Of a stretch of DNA of 64,000 nt, positions 1-12,082 are shown one piece after another; position 1 is the first letter of the stretch; each line of letters starts with the position of its first letter. Both the position numbers and the translations under genes were made by a program. The DNA lies in NCBI GenBank assembly GCA_009760855.2, contig WPIO01000030.1, positions 3,755,501 through 3,819,500 of the forward strand, read 5' to 3'. The DNA comes from Cristatella mucedo (Eukaryota > Bryozoa > Phylactolaemata > Cristatellidae). The notes beneath the pieces were generated by a model. It did not search any database. It saw only the letters and a program-made list of their open reading frames with translations, and had not been told where the DNA came from.

Positions 1-1954
1 CCGGTGGGCGTGGCAACAAAACTGAAGTCACTGACGGAGCGCGACCCATGGGTCATGAGCGAGAAACAGCAATCCACATGATATTTGCGCGATTCATAGC
101 TACGACTACCGCTAAATCTGGGAAAGAGCACGTCTCGAGAGCGTCGAGGGAACGCGTATACGTCAATCAAAGGCAGCGATGCGAAAAATGCCCGGAAATC
201 GTAGCGATACCTGTGAAGACTCGAATGTGACTACTCAAAAATTGGAGGCTGTGGCTGAGCTTTTCAGTGCAAAATTTGAGTCGCAACGGGATGGGCCGGT
301 TGCAACAGTAGCTAAAATAGGCGACGGCCACTGAGCACCGGATAGTTTTGCGGAACCGGAAGCCTAGGGTTCAAGGCTGGCTGTATTCGTTTGCTTTTGC
401 CATCTATGGCCGCTGCGCTCAGATCCTAATATTTATAATAATGCTATTAGCTCGCTTTAATCCCAGCGGCAATGCATCGCAAATAGCGTAGCGGGCTTCA
501 GAAGATGCTTATTCTCATGAGACTCGCAGCGCGCCTGCAAACGACCGCTCTGACCCGCGTCCACGCTCCATCCGTCTTTATCTGGGTCTGCTTGCTCTTA
601 TCAGAAACAGCCCAGCCACCACATCCGAGAAACAGCCCTTCAAGGCGGAATAGTGTACCGCGCTCAAGCCACATCTGAGGCGGGTTATATTGCTGCGGCT
701 GGCTGCCGGCCTTTACCCAAACAACAATAAGGTACTTGTAGAGCGCCTTAAGAATTCTGCCCAATATTAATAGCAGCAGTCGTTCCGTGTGTACAACGCG
801 TAAGCTCACGTCTCTCAATCAAAAAAAGGAAATGCATCGCGTTTCCTTTCGGTGAGCTTCGTAATAACTTGTACAGTAATCCTGTCCTTAGTCGTAAACG
901 TTATATTTCTCCGGCATTTGCTATCGCTGGAGGACTGAAACGCGATGTGGAGACGGGTTCATATAACATTTGGCAACATATTCCAATTTTCCTCTGAATA
1001 TAAAGGGTGCTCTAATAATAGATATTCCTCGATAAACTCCTTAGCTTCTGCGGTCAGGACAATGATACTTTAAAATTACCCGGCTTTTGTTGTTGACTGT
1101 TATGTGGGCATTATGTTCGAACAGACAGCATATATTTTCCCATGCGAGAAATAGTAAGGATAAAGCGGACATAACACTATAAATTATTATCAATCGAAGT
1201 ACTGTATAAGAATACAAGTAACTTAACAGAACATTTAAGTTTATTTTACTGCAGAGTAAGGATAATGAATAGTCATATTTGATGCATGTCATATTTGGCA
1301 TGAAATCAAAAGACTTCTCGCACCCAACGGATGCATTTTTCAATCTGTGTGGAAAATTATCAAGACAAATGCGACGAAGTTCTCCATAAAAGTGCTTTTT
1401 AATATGTTTGAGGACTAGAAAGCATAAATTGGTTGGCCTCTTGGAGATCGAGACCTTGCCTGGATATCTTCATTTCACATGAAACACTGACCTAGTGCTG
1501 CTAAAGGTAAGGTAAACCACTGCTACCCGCTTGATGGAATTTACAGCTCAAAACTAGGTAATGTCTGAAGTATCATTTTAATGTACTGTATTTACAACCT
1601 GCTATAGGGGAGAAAAGAGAACAATGGAGTTTGCTGCCCCGAAAATTTTGCAGATAGCGACTGAACAATAAAAAACAACTGCTACTACTCCTATGACGGA
1701 TCCTTTCAAATGTCGAGATAGCAAGAGTGGGCTTTCCATCACGATTTTAAATTGATCCATAGTTTGTCGTTTCAGTACCACAGTGTCCTGAGGTTGGCGT
1801 CTCCACCCCTCCCGAAAGGGATGAGCCATCTCAAGGTGAAAGCAGCAAATTAAAATAGAAATTAGACAGCTTCCAAAATATTGCATATCCAGATTTCAAT
1901 TTCACATGTCCGGCTTATGAGAGAAAGCTCAATTGACTCGTGCATTAGTAGCTG
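1..1954. other. no gene recognised
   Basis: Short chance open frames only. About 1255-1500 is weakly similar to 13665-13890 (shared order of short motifs around GGATGCATTT and the following 150 bp), suggesting an old dispersed repeat. Nothing else is supported. Confidence 0.4.
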
Positions 1955-2170
1955 AATGGCTGCACCGGTTTCAGCCTCCTCATGCTTTCAGGTCTTCTAT
2001 AACAATAAATTAGCTTTTCAATTCAAATGTTACAAGATTGTGAGCGATAGAAGCTTCTACTGGTCCTGGACTGTAGAAATCACCTCCGAAATTCCTACGC
2101 AGCTACATCTTCTCCAATACTGGTGACTGTTGCATATCCTTTCAGTATTCCTGAGCTGTAGCATGCAAAT
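1955..2170 (+). mobile_element. LINE 3'-end fragment (family 2)
   Basis: Similar in order to 12690-13290 and 38600-39180: a CCTC...TTTCAGGTC block, an AATAAATTAGCTTTT-like block and a C/T-rich ACATCTTCT segment. Those copies encode the C-terminal end of a CR1/jockey-like reverse transcriptase protein. This one is heavily decayed. Confidence 0.4.
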
Positions 2171-2217
2171 CACTTACTCGACTGCTTTCCTGACTCAGTT
2201 GCGCTTCACAATAAAAT

Positions 2218-2350
2218 ATAATTCATTTATATAGCGCCCCAAGAGAACTTAATCTCTATTCAGGCGCTTCACATATGCCTCGGGGCTCGAGCCCACAGCC
2301 TCAGTCAGACCTTGGTCGGGGCGAGCACCTTAACCACTAGACCAAACCAG
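2218..2350 (-). mobile_element. SINE-A (tRNA head, LINE-like tail)
   Basis: Read on the minus strand: GGTCTAGTGGTTAAGG (A-box-like), GGGCTCGAGCCC (B-box-like), then the tail AAGCGCCTGAATAGAGATTA...TTCTCTTGGGGCGCT ending in AT-rich sequence. The tail matches the 3' end of the local LINE. Confidence 0.8.
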
Positions 2351-2424
2351 CTCAGCGATTCATCTTGTTTCGAGAGATGAAGTCTGTCATCTACTGCTTG
2401 CACAGCATCAACCGTTTTACAAAA

Positions 2425-2580
2425 ATATAATTCGTTTATATAGCGCTATCGGAGGACTCCATCTCTATTCAGGCGCTTCACAAATGCGAAAGTACTCGAG
2501 CCCGCGACACGTGTTATCACATACCTTCACCTTGACATTGGTCGTTTAAAGCCAGCACTTTAACCACTGGGCCAAACCTA
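2425..2580 (-). mobile_element. SINE-A, diverged copy
   Basis: Same layout as 2218-2350: A-box-like CCAGTGGTTAAAG, a B-box remnant GCGGGCTCGAG, tail GAAGCGCCTGAATAGAGATG. There is extra sequence between the two boxes. Confidence 0.7.
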
Positions 2581-4004
2581 AAAAGCAAAAAGATGTTCAT
2601 GCTTTGAGCGATCCATAGAAATCTCGTCTTCGTGAGATTCATCAGTTAGTGTGGCTTTGTGGCGTTAAAAAGGGTATAGACTGCATTCACCAATCATTAA
2701 GACTTAATAATAACAGTAAGACATTTGAATAGCGCTCTCAGTGGACTCAATCTCTTTCTAGGCACTTTACATATGCTATAAAGGAAGCATGATGAAACGA
2801 TTAGTGGTAAAGTGAACAATGCGAACAAGAATAACGTGGTTATAGGTGATAGTCACAATGTCAACGTATAAAATATGGTTAATGGTAGCACGCACAGTGT
2901 CGACACGCATCAGCTCACTTAGGAAAAATCACAAAGACCCACTAAATGTTTTGGCAGACAAGTGTGTTGTAAGCTTCTTGTTAAATGCCTTCAAATCAGA
3001 GGATGTCGTGAAGTCATTCAGGAGTGAGTTTCACGGTTTGAGAGTATACGAACTAAAGGCACAGTCTCCAAAGGATTAGAGGCTCATACGAGGTACTGCA
3101 ATACGATTAGAGTCGGAAAAGCAGCAGGTGGTTCGATGCATAGACTGGCAGGGGAGTAGGTCTGATAGATAGGCTGAAGCCAAAGAATGAAGGGACCTAA
3201 AAGTAAGCAACAGAACCTCGAAATCGATGCGCTGCTTGATTGGGAGCTAGTGTAGGTCGGCAAGAAGTGGCGTGATTTTGCAATTGTGATGCTCGCGACA
3301 GACAAGCCTAGCAATAAAGTTTTGCACAAACTGCAAGCGCCTGATTTTGCAAGCCGGTCGACCAGCAAGCAGTGAGTTACAGAAGTCGTGACGGCAAGTC
3401 ACAAATACATAGACCAATCTAGAGGTAGTAACTCTGTCAAAACCAAGGCAGAAAGTTCTCAGTGTTATGTAGCTGAACGAAAGACTTGACTGTGGAGCTG
3501 ATCTAGTCATCTAATAAAAAGGCCCCTTTGGAACTTGACACATATACATTTCGTACAGATGCAACAGCAAATAGGCTGGAAGAGCCAATTTTGAGCGTTA
3601 AGCTTTACAATCTCTGATTCACACTTGGCTTGCCATAACAAGTAAGTTGGTGTTCACCACTTAATTTGAGAAAGTTTGCTGCCATCCATGTGTGCATGTC
3701 TGCAAGGGAGTTGTGAGAATTTGACTTGCTGGAGGGCTGGAATGGATCAAAGCAAAGATACCTCTGAGTGTCGCCTGCATAACAGTGAAAGAGTATATGG
3801 TGCCATGTATTACATTGGCAAGAGGAAGAGTACAACAAGTGAAAAGCAACTGATCAAGCACAGAGCCCCGACGTACCCCATACTTTAGTGGCTCCTTGGA
3901 TCATCTTTGTCCGTTAACGTCAATATTCTGGAGTCACCCACTAGGATAGGATCCGAACCATCGCAGTGTAGTGCCAGTGATACGCAATGTGGGCTTATTA
4001 TACG

Positions 4005-4007
<3 letters not shown>

Positions 4008-4095
<88 letters not shown>
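4008..4095. repeat. (CA)n(TA)n microsatellite
   Basis: ACACAC run followed by about 70 bp of TA repeats, inside the decayed LINE at the place where its RT core is deleted. Confidence 0.95.
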
Positions 4096-4099
<4 letters not shown>

Positions 4100-4187
4100 C
4101 GATCTGCGATAGTAATCGTATCCTATAACTGTCGATGGACAATCAGTAGTGATCTTTTGTATGTTTTCTCAAGCTTGTGCTTAGAAG

Positions 4188-4417
4188 GTCCTTGATGTGC
4201 TTATGCGTGCTGACACTGTGCATGCTGCCACTAACCACATTTGCATGCTGACCCTGTGCATGTAACCCCTAACCATATTATTCATTTCGTTTGTTTTTCA
4301 AGCATCATTTTACTTACCATTCAATTGCATTTCACTTTACAGCAAATGTAAAGCGCCTAGAGAGAGATTAAGTTCTCTGAGGGTGCTTTATCAAGTGAAC
4401 TACTATTATTATTATTA
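4188..4417 (+). mobile_element. LINE family 1 3' tail inserted into an older LINE
   Basis: Plus-strand 3' UTR (TGCATGCTGCCACTAACCAC and the AAGCGCCTAGAGAGAGATTA hairpin) ending in (ATT)n, splitting the minus-strand LINE at a site intact in the 22.1-22.2 kb copy. AGGTCCTT before and AGGTTCCTT after look like an imperfect target-site duplication. Confidence 0.75.
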
Positions 4418-5262
4418 GGTTCCTTAACGACAGTGGTAAACCAAGGGCCTTCTGGGTGAGGGTACACAGTGTGCCTAGCCAGAGGTACAAACTCGTTAAG
4501 AATGTCAGCTGGTGTCGTGTTGTAGCATTCTTCAAATTATGACAGGTCAGAAAGAGCACTAAGCAGCAGGAGCGAAGAAGATATTTTCGCGGACAGCATT
4601 GACGTCAAGGGTTTTTTGATTCACAGATGATTTTAGCTGTTGAGAATGGCACACGCCGTAGACTAAACGAGATCCGCATGCGGTCAGAAGAGCAGAATTT
4701 GCTACTAGCGTGTGATGATAGCATCCAATTGCGTGAGAATATGTGATTGAGAGTTAACACCCTTGTTGTGAGTGGGGTCGTGCACATGAGCCACAAGAGA
4801 AAATGGGTCAGTCAGTGCACGAAAACTTCGGCACTTAAGGCATCAGTTATTGTCAGAATGTAAATTAAAATCCTCCATGTCAAGGAAAGATTTCTTTTTA
4901 GCACACAAAATCAAAATCACATTATTGAAATCTCAGATACAGGAGGACTTGATACTTGGGGCAATTCATTACTGCAGACAGTGGCAGCTTGTTGTCGGAG
5001 AGACTCAAAACAATAGATGTCAAAGACTGCTTTGATGGTACTGCAAACGATTTAAAATTGAGTGAGAAATGTGCAAGGATGTCAACTCTTCCACTAGTTT
5101 TAATTGATCTAGGGGTGTGGAAGGAGAAGCCTGTCGGTGTTGAGTCGGTTATGGTCAGTACATTAATCAATTTCAGCCAGGTCCTGGACTCCAACGATCT
5201 TGTTGGCAATCTACAATGGGTCCTAGAAAGTCTAGTACAGCGCTTCTGAAAGCAAAGCTAAA

Positions 5263-5345
5263 CGAATAATAATAATTTGTTTGTTCTAGCACCCTCAGAG
5301 AATTCAATCTCTTTCTGGGCACTTTACACTTGCTGGAGCTTGTTA
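5263..5345 (-). mobile_element. LINE family 1 3' tail fragment
   Basis: (AAT)n then the minus-strand hairpin GCACCCTCAGAGAATTCAAT...GGGCACTTTACA. 5'-truncated. Confidence 0.75.
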
Positions 5346-5403
5346 GATGAAACTAACAAATCAGAGAAGGCATCATTACCTTTTGTCAAGCTTCTTCAAT
5401 CGG

Positions 5404-5500
5404 CAATATAGGCTGTTCCCTTTGCAGCAAATGTAAAGCACCTAGAAAGAGAATAAGTTCTCTAAGGGCGCTTTATCAAGTGCATTATTATTATTATTGT
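5404..5500 (+). mobile_element. LINE family 1 3' tail fragment
   Basis: GCAGCAAATGTAAAGCACCT, the hairpin, then (ATT)n. It lies in opposite orientation to the fragment 60 bp upstream. Confidence 0.8.
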
Positions 5501-5579
5501 TACTATTACTTTTGCATCAGCGCTGCTGGTCTACAGAGGCTTCAGGAATAACCTGTACAAATAACCGTCTCTATTTCTT

Positions 5580-5905
<326 letters not shown>

Positions 5906-5906
<1 letters not shown>

Positions 5907-7085
5907 AGCTAATGAGGTGCACTTCAAAGTGGACTACACTAGTGTCAAAATGTTTCTGTATGCAATTAAGCGTGGCAACTATTGCTGGTAGGTCATTGCA
6001 TACTTAAATAAGGTGTCATTTTTGAAGGGTCTCTCTGGCAGTTTGAGCAAATTTCCTTGCCTTATTTGCCTACGGTACAGCCGCAACATTATGACATACT
6101 ATCACAAGAGAGACTGGCCAAAGCTAACACGAGTTCTCTTTAGGAAAGAACAACATCGTAGCTGCGGGAATACGCTCAGAAGGTGCTGATACCAGCATGG
6201 CATTTGAAGCTCTGCCTCGTCAAGCAATTCGTCGTGGCTCTAGACTAAGTCACCTGCTTTGGAAGTACCACCAAGATATCTTTCCACGTTTCATCAATTG
6301 TCGGATGCAAAGGTCAAAGCTGGTATCTCCGTTGGACCACAGATAAAGAATATCGCGGGTGTGGCGAATTCATCAAGGAGTTGAACAGGATGAAGAAAAC
6401 GGAGTAGAAAAGTTCCGTAGCATAGGTTTATGGCTTTCTGATAAATCAAAATGTTGAAAACTATGTGCAGTTGGCTCAGGCTCTCGTAAAAGATTATTCC
6501 AAATAGAGATGCAGACTGCCCCCCCAAAAGAGCATAACTTTGATGATGATCTAGAAATTCAAGGATAGCGGGAGAGCTAAGTCACAAAAGCAAGGCGAAC
6601 GCTTTTAAAAGGAGTATGCTGGACTTTATGGGTCATCACATAAGACGTTTTAAAGAAAATTGGATGGGAGACTGTGTTTGAGGGGTACTTCCAGAAAGTG
6701 ATTTGTAGTTAATCTATTGATTAGTGAATCTACAACTATATCTACCTATTTATAAACCTATATCTATTTATGCTCCAACAATTTTGAGTGGTCATTTTTC
6801 TATGACTTTCGAGTAAATACACGTCAATTGTGATTAACTTGACGTTCTTTTTTACGCAATTCGAATCGCACGACGCGAATTTGTTGGTTTTCCTATCGGA
6901 AATGAGTTAATATCAAGTTAATCACTGCCCTGGTCACAAAAGCAAAGTTTATTGCGTGAAAAGAATTGCCATTTTGCTGAGGCATGTGCAATTAATAACT
7001 AGCACTTAAAAAGCAGACACAAAAATTCTGCTACTTAATGTTATCAGACCTTCCCCTTAAGCACGTTAGAGCTACTGGCGCACAG
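5906..7085. other. no gene recognised
   Basis: Single-copy-looking sequence with short open frames lacking any recognisable motif; no splice-consistent exon chain was seen. Confidence 0.4.
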
Positions 7086-7087
7086 AA

Positions 7088-7285
7088 ATGTATCTCCGTC
7101 TGTAACTCCACAAGCCATAAAGACTATGCGGGTGCTACGCAGGAGAGCTTTGTATGGCGCACTCACAGCCTAATCGGCTTATGGTACGCATTCGGTAGCC
7201 AACCGACTTCGTCTCACGAAACATAGAGAAAGTGGGAAGCATAGCAGAGTCAGGAGAGCAGTTGAGGTAGTGCACTTGAATTTCG
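7088..7285. repeat. repeat C, copy 1
   Basis: About 200 bp shared with 34325-34595 and 47012-47290: TATCTCCGTC...TAACTCCACAA, ATTCGGTAGCCAAC, CAGAGTCAGGAGAGCAGTTG. Similarity stops near 7280. No coding potential and no tRNA boxes; class unknown. Confidence 0.75.
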
Positions 7286-8014
7286 GCAGGAGGTCCAGTC
7301 TCAGCTTGCTGTGGACTGAGTATCAGCCCAGAGTGCAGAGGCTGCTGCACTAGCTGCTGCGGTAGGACAGTAGCATTTCGTTAATTAGCCCTTGAACTGC
7401 AAGACACCGAGTCGGGCGATAGCCGCTCGGTGGTTTCGTCACTGATAAAGTAAGCACACAGCATCTGATTAATAACGCCCACCTCACACAGAGCAGTCTA
7501 GTTAGCAACCCCGAAACAAAATACTATTAATGATGGAGGCCGCTATGTGGAACGGCTAAGAGAGCATTAGTGGGTGGCCTTGACAATTGCTGGGCGGGCT
7601 CGAACTTAAGTTATCCGAAGTCTAAAGCAATCCACCTCACGTGAGAATGCTAATGGGACCTCTTAAGGAGCCAGTCATAGATGTATGCATGCGAAATGCC
7701 AATGTTGCGGCTGGCGGCCGGAGCAAAGAATGCGGTGAAACAGCACTGAATTTTTTTACGGATCTAGTCCCAGACAGATCTAGTCTCTAAGCAAACTGAA
7801 GGTGTATGCGAGCTCCGATTTCGTCTGCGTGAGAATCCCTGCACGGGCAAAGAACTAGCGCCCCGCAGGATTTGGAAAGAACATGCACGTACATGAAAGA
7901 ATTAATACGCTTTTGGACTGGTCGGTGATAGCACTCGTCGTGTGCTGGAAAGATATATTTTGGGTGAGAGACTGAAGACTAGTAACATTAATTCAACGTG
8001 TACTCTGCAAATAA

Positions 8015-8155
8015 TAAAGGTCGTGGGTTCGAATCGTGCAGTTAGCGATCCTTTATTGCCAACTGCAAGCAGTGGCGATGGCCGTTAAAGCTCTTCTGCC
8101 GCTATACAAAATGAAGCGGTTGAATCTACTAATATTTTATTTACATTTTTATTAT
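8015..8155 (+). mobile_element. SINE-B, 5'-truncated copy
   Basis: B box GGTTCGAATCG near 8026, then TATTGCCAACTGCAAGCAGT, GGCGATGGCCGTTAAAGCTC, CTATACAAAATGAAG, the SINE-B body order seen complete at 35789-35960. Confidence 0.75.
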
Positions 8156-8159
8156 TAAA

Positions 8160-9640
8160 CACGGTGGATTGCAACGAATGGGTTCCATAGACTGGGGCGG
8201 AGACAATATTTTCAAATTGGGCAGTAAGGTCAGAATTTTCGGGAAAATTTGTCCTGGGACATAGTTACTTCCCACTGTCCATAGGGGCGGGGAGGAATCG
8301 TCCCCCTGGCCCCTAGCTCCGCTCCTGCCCACAGAGCTTCTCGATTGTAATGATAAAATAGTGTCGTGGTTTTATATTAAAAATTTTTCTCAATACCTAA
8401 AAAGTCTGTTAATCTAACTTTCAATTCAGGCGTTCTATCCGAACGCTCAATCGTGCAGAGGAGATGAGCTTTTATAACTTGCCGACCTCACCACTAGCGC
8501 CGAACTGCTCACACGCTGCTCTCTTACCGAGGGAAAGAGAAGGAACTCAACAGTGAAGTTATAGGTCGAATAGCGAGCGATCTGACACCGGATGGGCCTA
8601 AGCGAAGGTGGCACGAAAGCTGTGGCCAGGTGCTCGACGATAGAAAGGGATGGCTGCTGCCCACCGAGGCAGGCCGGATCTGATCGACGGAGAGCTCCAC
8701 TTCGAGCTATGTCAAAGTTCTTAGAAGAGGCCAGTGACCAAGCTGTAAGTGTCGATACGGTTCGACGGCGGCTTTCCTTTCGGAAGACGACATTTGTAGA
8801 AATGTCAGCAGGCGAAGTCCAATAATTAACGATTTAAAACGAACGAGCCCTCTGCAACGGGCACCTCGGCGCACCCTCTTTTTTAGCTGATTACTGGAGC
8901 CGTGTTCTATGAACCGACGGAGATAAGTTCACAACTCTCCGAGATGGAAGACGCAGGAATTTCTTCAACCTTAGAAAAGTAAAAAGAGTATCACACTGAC
9001 TTCCTACAATCTAAGCTCAAGCATGGTGGGGTTGAAGAGTGCTTGTCTGGCCGTGTTTGCCAGCTTCAGGCCACACAACTCTACACCTCGCAATTGAGAT
9101 ATGGATGTGAGCATGTTTATAGACTTTGTCCAACATTTTGGATTGCACTGCGTCAGATCTCCTATGTGGTGGAGGACTCGTGTTTGGCAAATAATAATGA
9201 ACTCAAATATACTTCGACGACAACTAAGCGATTCCGGCAGACTAAGGTGTCCGATTATTTAGTAGGCCAAGCCAATCTTGTGGTTTTATTTAATTGATGA
9301 CACTGCCCCTTATCGCTGTACGAGTGGGCTGTGATACTCGATGTGGTAAGCAGCCGGACCGTGCTATTAGTGGTTGTTTTTCCAAGGGAGTCGGGGGACT
9401 CCGGTGGGCGAGAGGGGCGATGAGAGTTGTGCTTCGCCCTGCTCCGTGTGTAGGGAGAATAAACTGATGGTGTTGCACGTCGGCTAGCGTCCTGTGCCAT
9501 TCGTGACGATAATTCAGACTACAAATCTCAACTACCACAGAGCATCCACGGATCAGGTTGGAGCACTCACCTGGAGCTGAGAGCTGCGTCGTACGTAAAA
9601 CAGCTTTTCAGGGGGCTCAAGTAGCTGCAGGACTGTATAG
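8160..9640. other. no firm gene; possible decayed transposase helix
   Basis: The open frame at 8592-8825 contains SDQAVSVDTVRRRLSF, reminiscent of the second helix-turn-helix of Tc1/mariner transposases. Nothing downstream supports a transposase catalytic domain. The rest holds short open frames only. Confidence 0.2.
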
Positions 9641-9649
9641 CTCGCTGGC

Positions 9650-9790
9650 TTGATGCAGTGGTCAAGGTGCTCGCCCCTACCGACGTCTGGCCAAGGCTGT
9701 GGACTCGAGCCTTGTGGCATATGCGAAGCGCCTATATCGAGATTAAGTTCTCTTAGGGCGCCATGCAAATGAATTATATTATTGTTATGC
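9650..9790 (+). mobile_element. SINE-A copy
   Basis: Plus strand: TGCAGTGGTCAAGGTGCTCG (A-box region), GTGGACTCGAGCC (B box), tail GAAGCGCCTATATCGAGATT...TTCTCTTAGGGCGC and an AT-rich end. Confidence 0.8.
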
Positions 9791-10045
9791 TGCAACTCCG
9801 AATCGTGGCCGAAAGCTAACCAAATCCATGCCCAGGCGAACACATGAAGTTATAGAAAATAGGGGCTACCCGACCTCCCTTTGATGTCACAATCCACCCG
9901 TGCACGCATAGCACTTGTCTTCATAAAAGAGAATATTAACAAAAAACTCCCGTACATGCTTCCAGTGCAGCTAGACGAAGATCGAGTGTATCGGCTAAGG
10001 TGATAAGTGTCTTGCTTCCAAATGCTTTTGCATTGTCTTCCCATA

Positions 10046-10170
10046 TATATAATTCATTTGTATAGCGCCCCAAGAGAACTTGATATCTTTTCAGGCGCTT
10101 CCCACACGCGCCTCAGGGCTCGAGCCCACGCCTTGGTCAGGGCGAACGCCTTAATCGTTGGACGCTCGTA
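10046..10170 (-). mobile_element. SINE-A copy
   Basis: On plus: ATAGCGCCCCAAGAGAACTT, AGGCGCTTCC, then CAGGGCTCGAGCCC (B box) and GCGAACGCCTTAATCG (A-box region). Confidence 0.8.
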
Positions 10171-10343
10171 TCCAGAAAGGCTTAACGATAAGGTATCGAG
10201 GCTTTAGGAACTAGAAACCAGTAACACTTTCAATCTCTTGTTGGCCAAATTCGCGTACGCTTTCGCTGCGGTTGAAGCTAGGCACATGTAAGTATATCCC
10301 AGAGCACTCAGTTGTCACAGACGAAGAGCGTTCTGTATGCGAA

Positions 10344-10457
10344 AGCGCCACATTTCAACCTCGAATTTTGCCCGCGGTCAAAAGAGAGTCAAGATTGCTA
10401 CTAAGTCTATGGCGAAAATGTCGACCCTTAAAAGCAAGGAACAGCCTAAAGTCAAAG
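10344..10457 (+). other. possible coding exon (unconfirmed)
   Basis: An open frame starting MRKRHISTSNFARGQKRVK and ending with STLKSKEQPKVK at a strong donor (AAA|GTAAGT, 10458). Strongly basic. I find no downstream exon to join and no family, so this may be chance. Confidence 0.2.
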
Positions 10458-10761
10458 TAAGTCGACACCTATTTCCGCAGTGCTATATGTCTAGCCCAAG
10501 CAAGCAGCAGGACACCTCGAGCACTTCCACTGGATCTTAGCCCCGGGGTAAGGCGCTCGCACGGAGGTCGCTAATTTGAGCCCTGCTGCAGGCATTTCTA
10601 CTTGGCCAGCTCCAAGCAGGATGGAAGCCGATAAAACTATTCCGTGGCTACGAAAATGTAGCTTGTAATTAGAGGATCTCTAGCTTTTGTAGATTAATGG
10701 CACTCTAAATTTTCGAACGTAGCACGATGGCACATGCTTACGGCTTTCCAAAGCTCTGCCA

Positions 10762-10880
10762 GGCAGCTAATAATAATAATAATAATAATACACTTGATAA
10801 GGCACCCTCAGAGAACTCATTCTCTTTCTAGGCGCTTTACATTTGCTGCAAAGGAAACACGATCGAGGCGGTCTCATACA
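10762..10880 (-). mobile_element. LINE family 1 3' tail fragment
   Basis: (AAT)n then the minus-strand hairpin (GGCACCCTCAGAGAACTCAT...CTAGGCGCTTTACATTTGC). Confidence 0.8.
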
Positions 10881-11959
10881 GCACATGTTGAGAAAGAAAT
10901 ATGGGGTCTCCTCCCACTAGCCTTGTTTGTAATTTACTTCCCACTAATAATCCGGCCTTTTGCTTTTGGTCTCATTTGGGATATCCATTGCATGTTTGAG
11001 GCACGGCTGATAAGATGTGCGAATATCTGGACCGAGTTCAACAGTACGATCCACCAAGTAACCTAGTTCGGCAACAATTCTCAGTAGAATTATCTTCCAA
11101 CATGCTGAGCTTGACTCATTGGTTTGGTTTGCTTATTGGCAACGCTTGCAACGACTGCTGCAGAATCGCTATCCGATGTATTCATAGCTCGACTTTCATT
11201 TCGTGTTTTTGCCCTAATTGATGGGCCTTTATAAAACCATCTCTGAGAAGTTGATTAGAACATCTCTGCTTAATTGTAAAAAAATAGCCCTATATAGTCG
11301 TAAGAAAGGATAATTTAAAACAATGGCAACACTGCATCTGGTTAGATTGATCATGACTTATGCATACCTTCTGATGTTTATTACAAAGGCTAAGGCTCAA
11401 CCGTCCTCTTAACGAGATGCTGGGTAGCCAGAAAGGGCAAAGCAATGGGATGAAAATGCAACCGAACCATCAGTATGGCGTATATAATCTTATGACACCA
11501 ATAAACGATGGTACACTGCTATAAAGAAAAAGGTAAAGGAGTATGCTTTGCCATCGGAGAACATTCGTGTGATTTTTTACCAAATCGTAGACGTTCTACC
11601 TACTTAACTATATATCGACAAACAAAATTCATAAAAAGTTTCAACATTCGTCTACATAAAGCTAACTTCCTTGAACCATTGACCAGGCGACTAGTGATCC
11701 GGACACATAGATGACGTAGCATCGACCTATGCTTAAATAATTCACAGTTGCAGCTTGCATGGGTGACAATAATACAAAGTGAGAATTTGAGGCGCAACCC
11801 GTCTTTTCAGCCGACGACAATTTAATTTTTTTAAAGGTACCACTGGTTCTCGACATCTGAAACGCGAGGTCGTTACTAATGGAGGACTGCTTGCTCTGTA
11901 TGCGACACCACTGCAGGTGTCCACATTCATAAGAGTCCCAATCACTGAGGAGTAGCACT
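10881..11959. other. no gene recognised; downstream flank of DECR1
   Basis: Includes the probable DECR1 3' UTR (11959 down to about 11800). No other feature supported. Confidence 0.4.
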
Positions 11960-12082
11960 TCACTGCTTCTTGCCACCACGAATAATCTTCTCCATCGTGT
12001 CCCACTGCTCTGGGCTAAGAGCACGAAGATGATTGAAAAGGCCTGCCATGGATAGCTCCATCCCGCCGTCAAAGCGGATGAC
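11960..12082 (-). CDS. DECR1: DECR1 terminal coding exon 7
   Basis: Residues 285-324 plus TGA. It begins VIRFDGGMELSMAG (the final SDR strand and DGG turn) and ends with an EQWDTMEKIIR helix like that of DECR1 proteins. Confidence 0.93.
   Translation of the reverse strand, partial: VIRFDGGMELSMAGLFNHLRALSPEQWDTMEKIIRGGKKQ

Larger units (their letters stand above)
2705..5260 (-). mobile_element. L2/CR1-type LINE, decayed, with internal deletion and a nested LINE tail
   Basis: Minus-strand element. The 3' tail lies at 2705-2830, C-terminal and RT-region remnants at 2846-3990, the RT/endonuclease linker at 4110-4187 and 4418-4800, and the endonuclease region at 4922-5209 (ILAHFSLNFKSFAVPSKQS, SIVLSLSDNKLPLS). 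About 0.8 kb of RT core present in the 20-22 kb copy is missing; a (CA)n(TA)n microsatellite stands in its place. A plus-strand LINE tail is inserted at 4188-4417. Many stops and frameshifts: a dead copy. Confidence 0.8.

Noticed and set aside
10344-10457. First exon of a further plus-strand gene
   Set aside because: A good donor and a basic peptide, but no second exon or family; kept only as a low-confidence feature.
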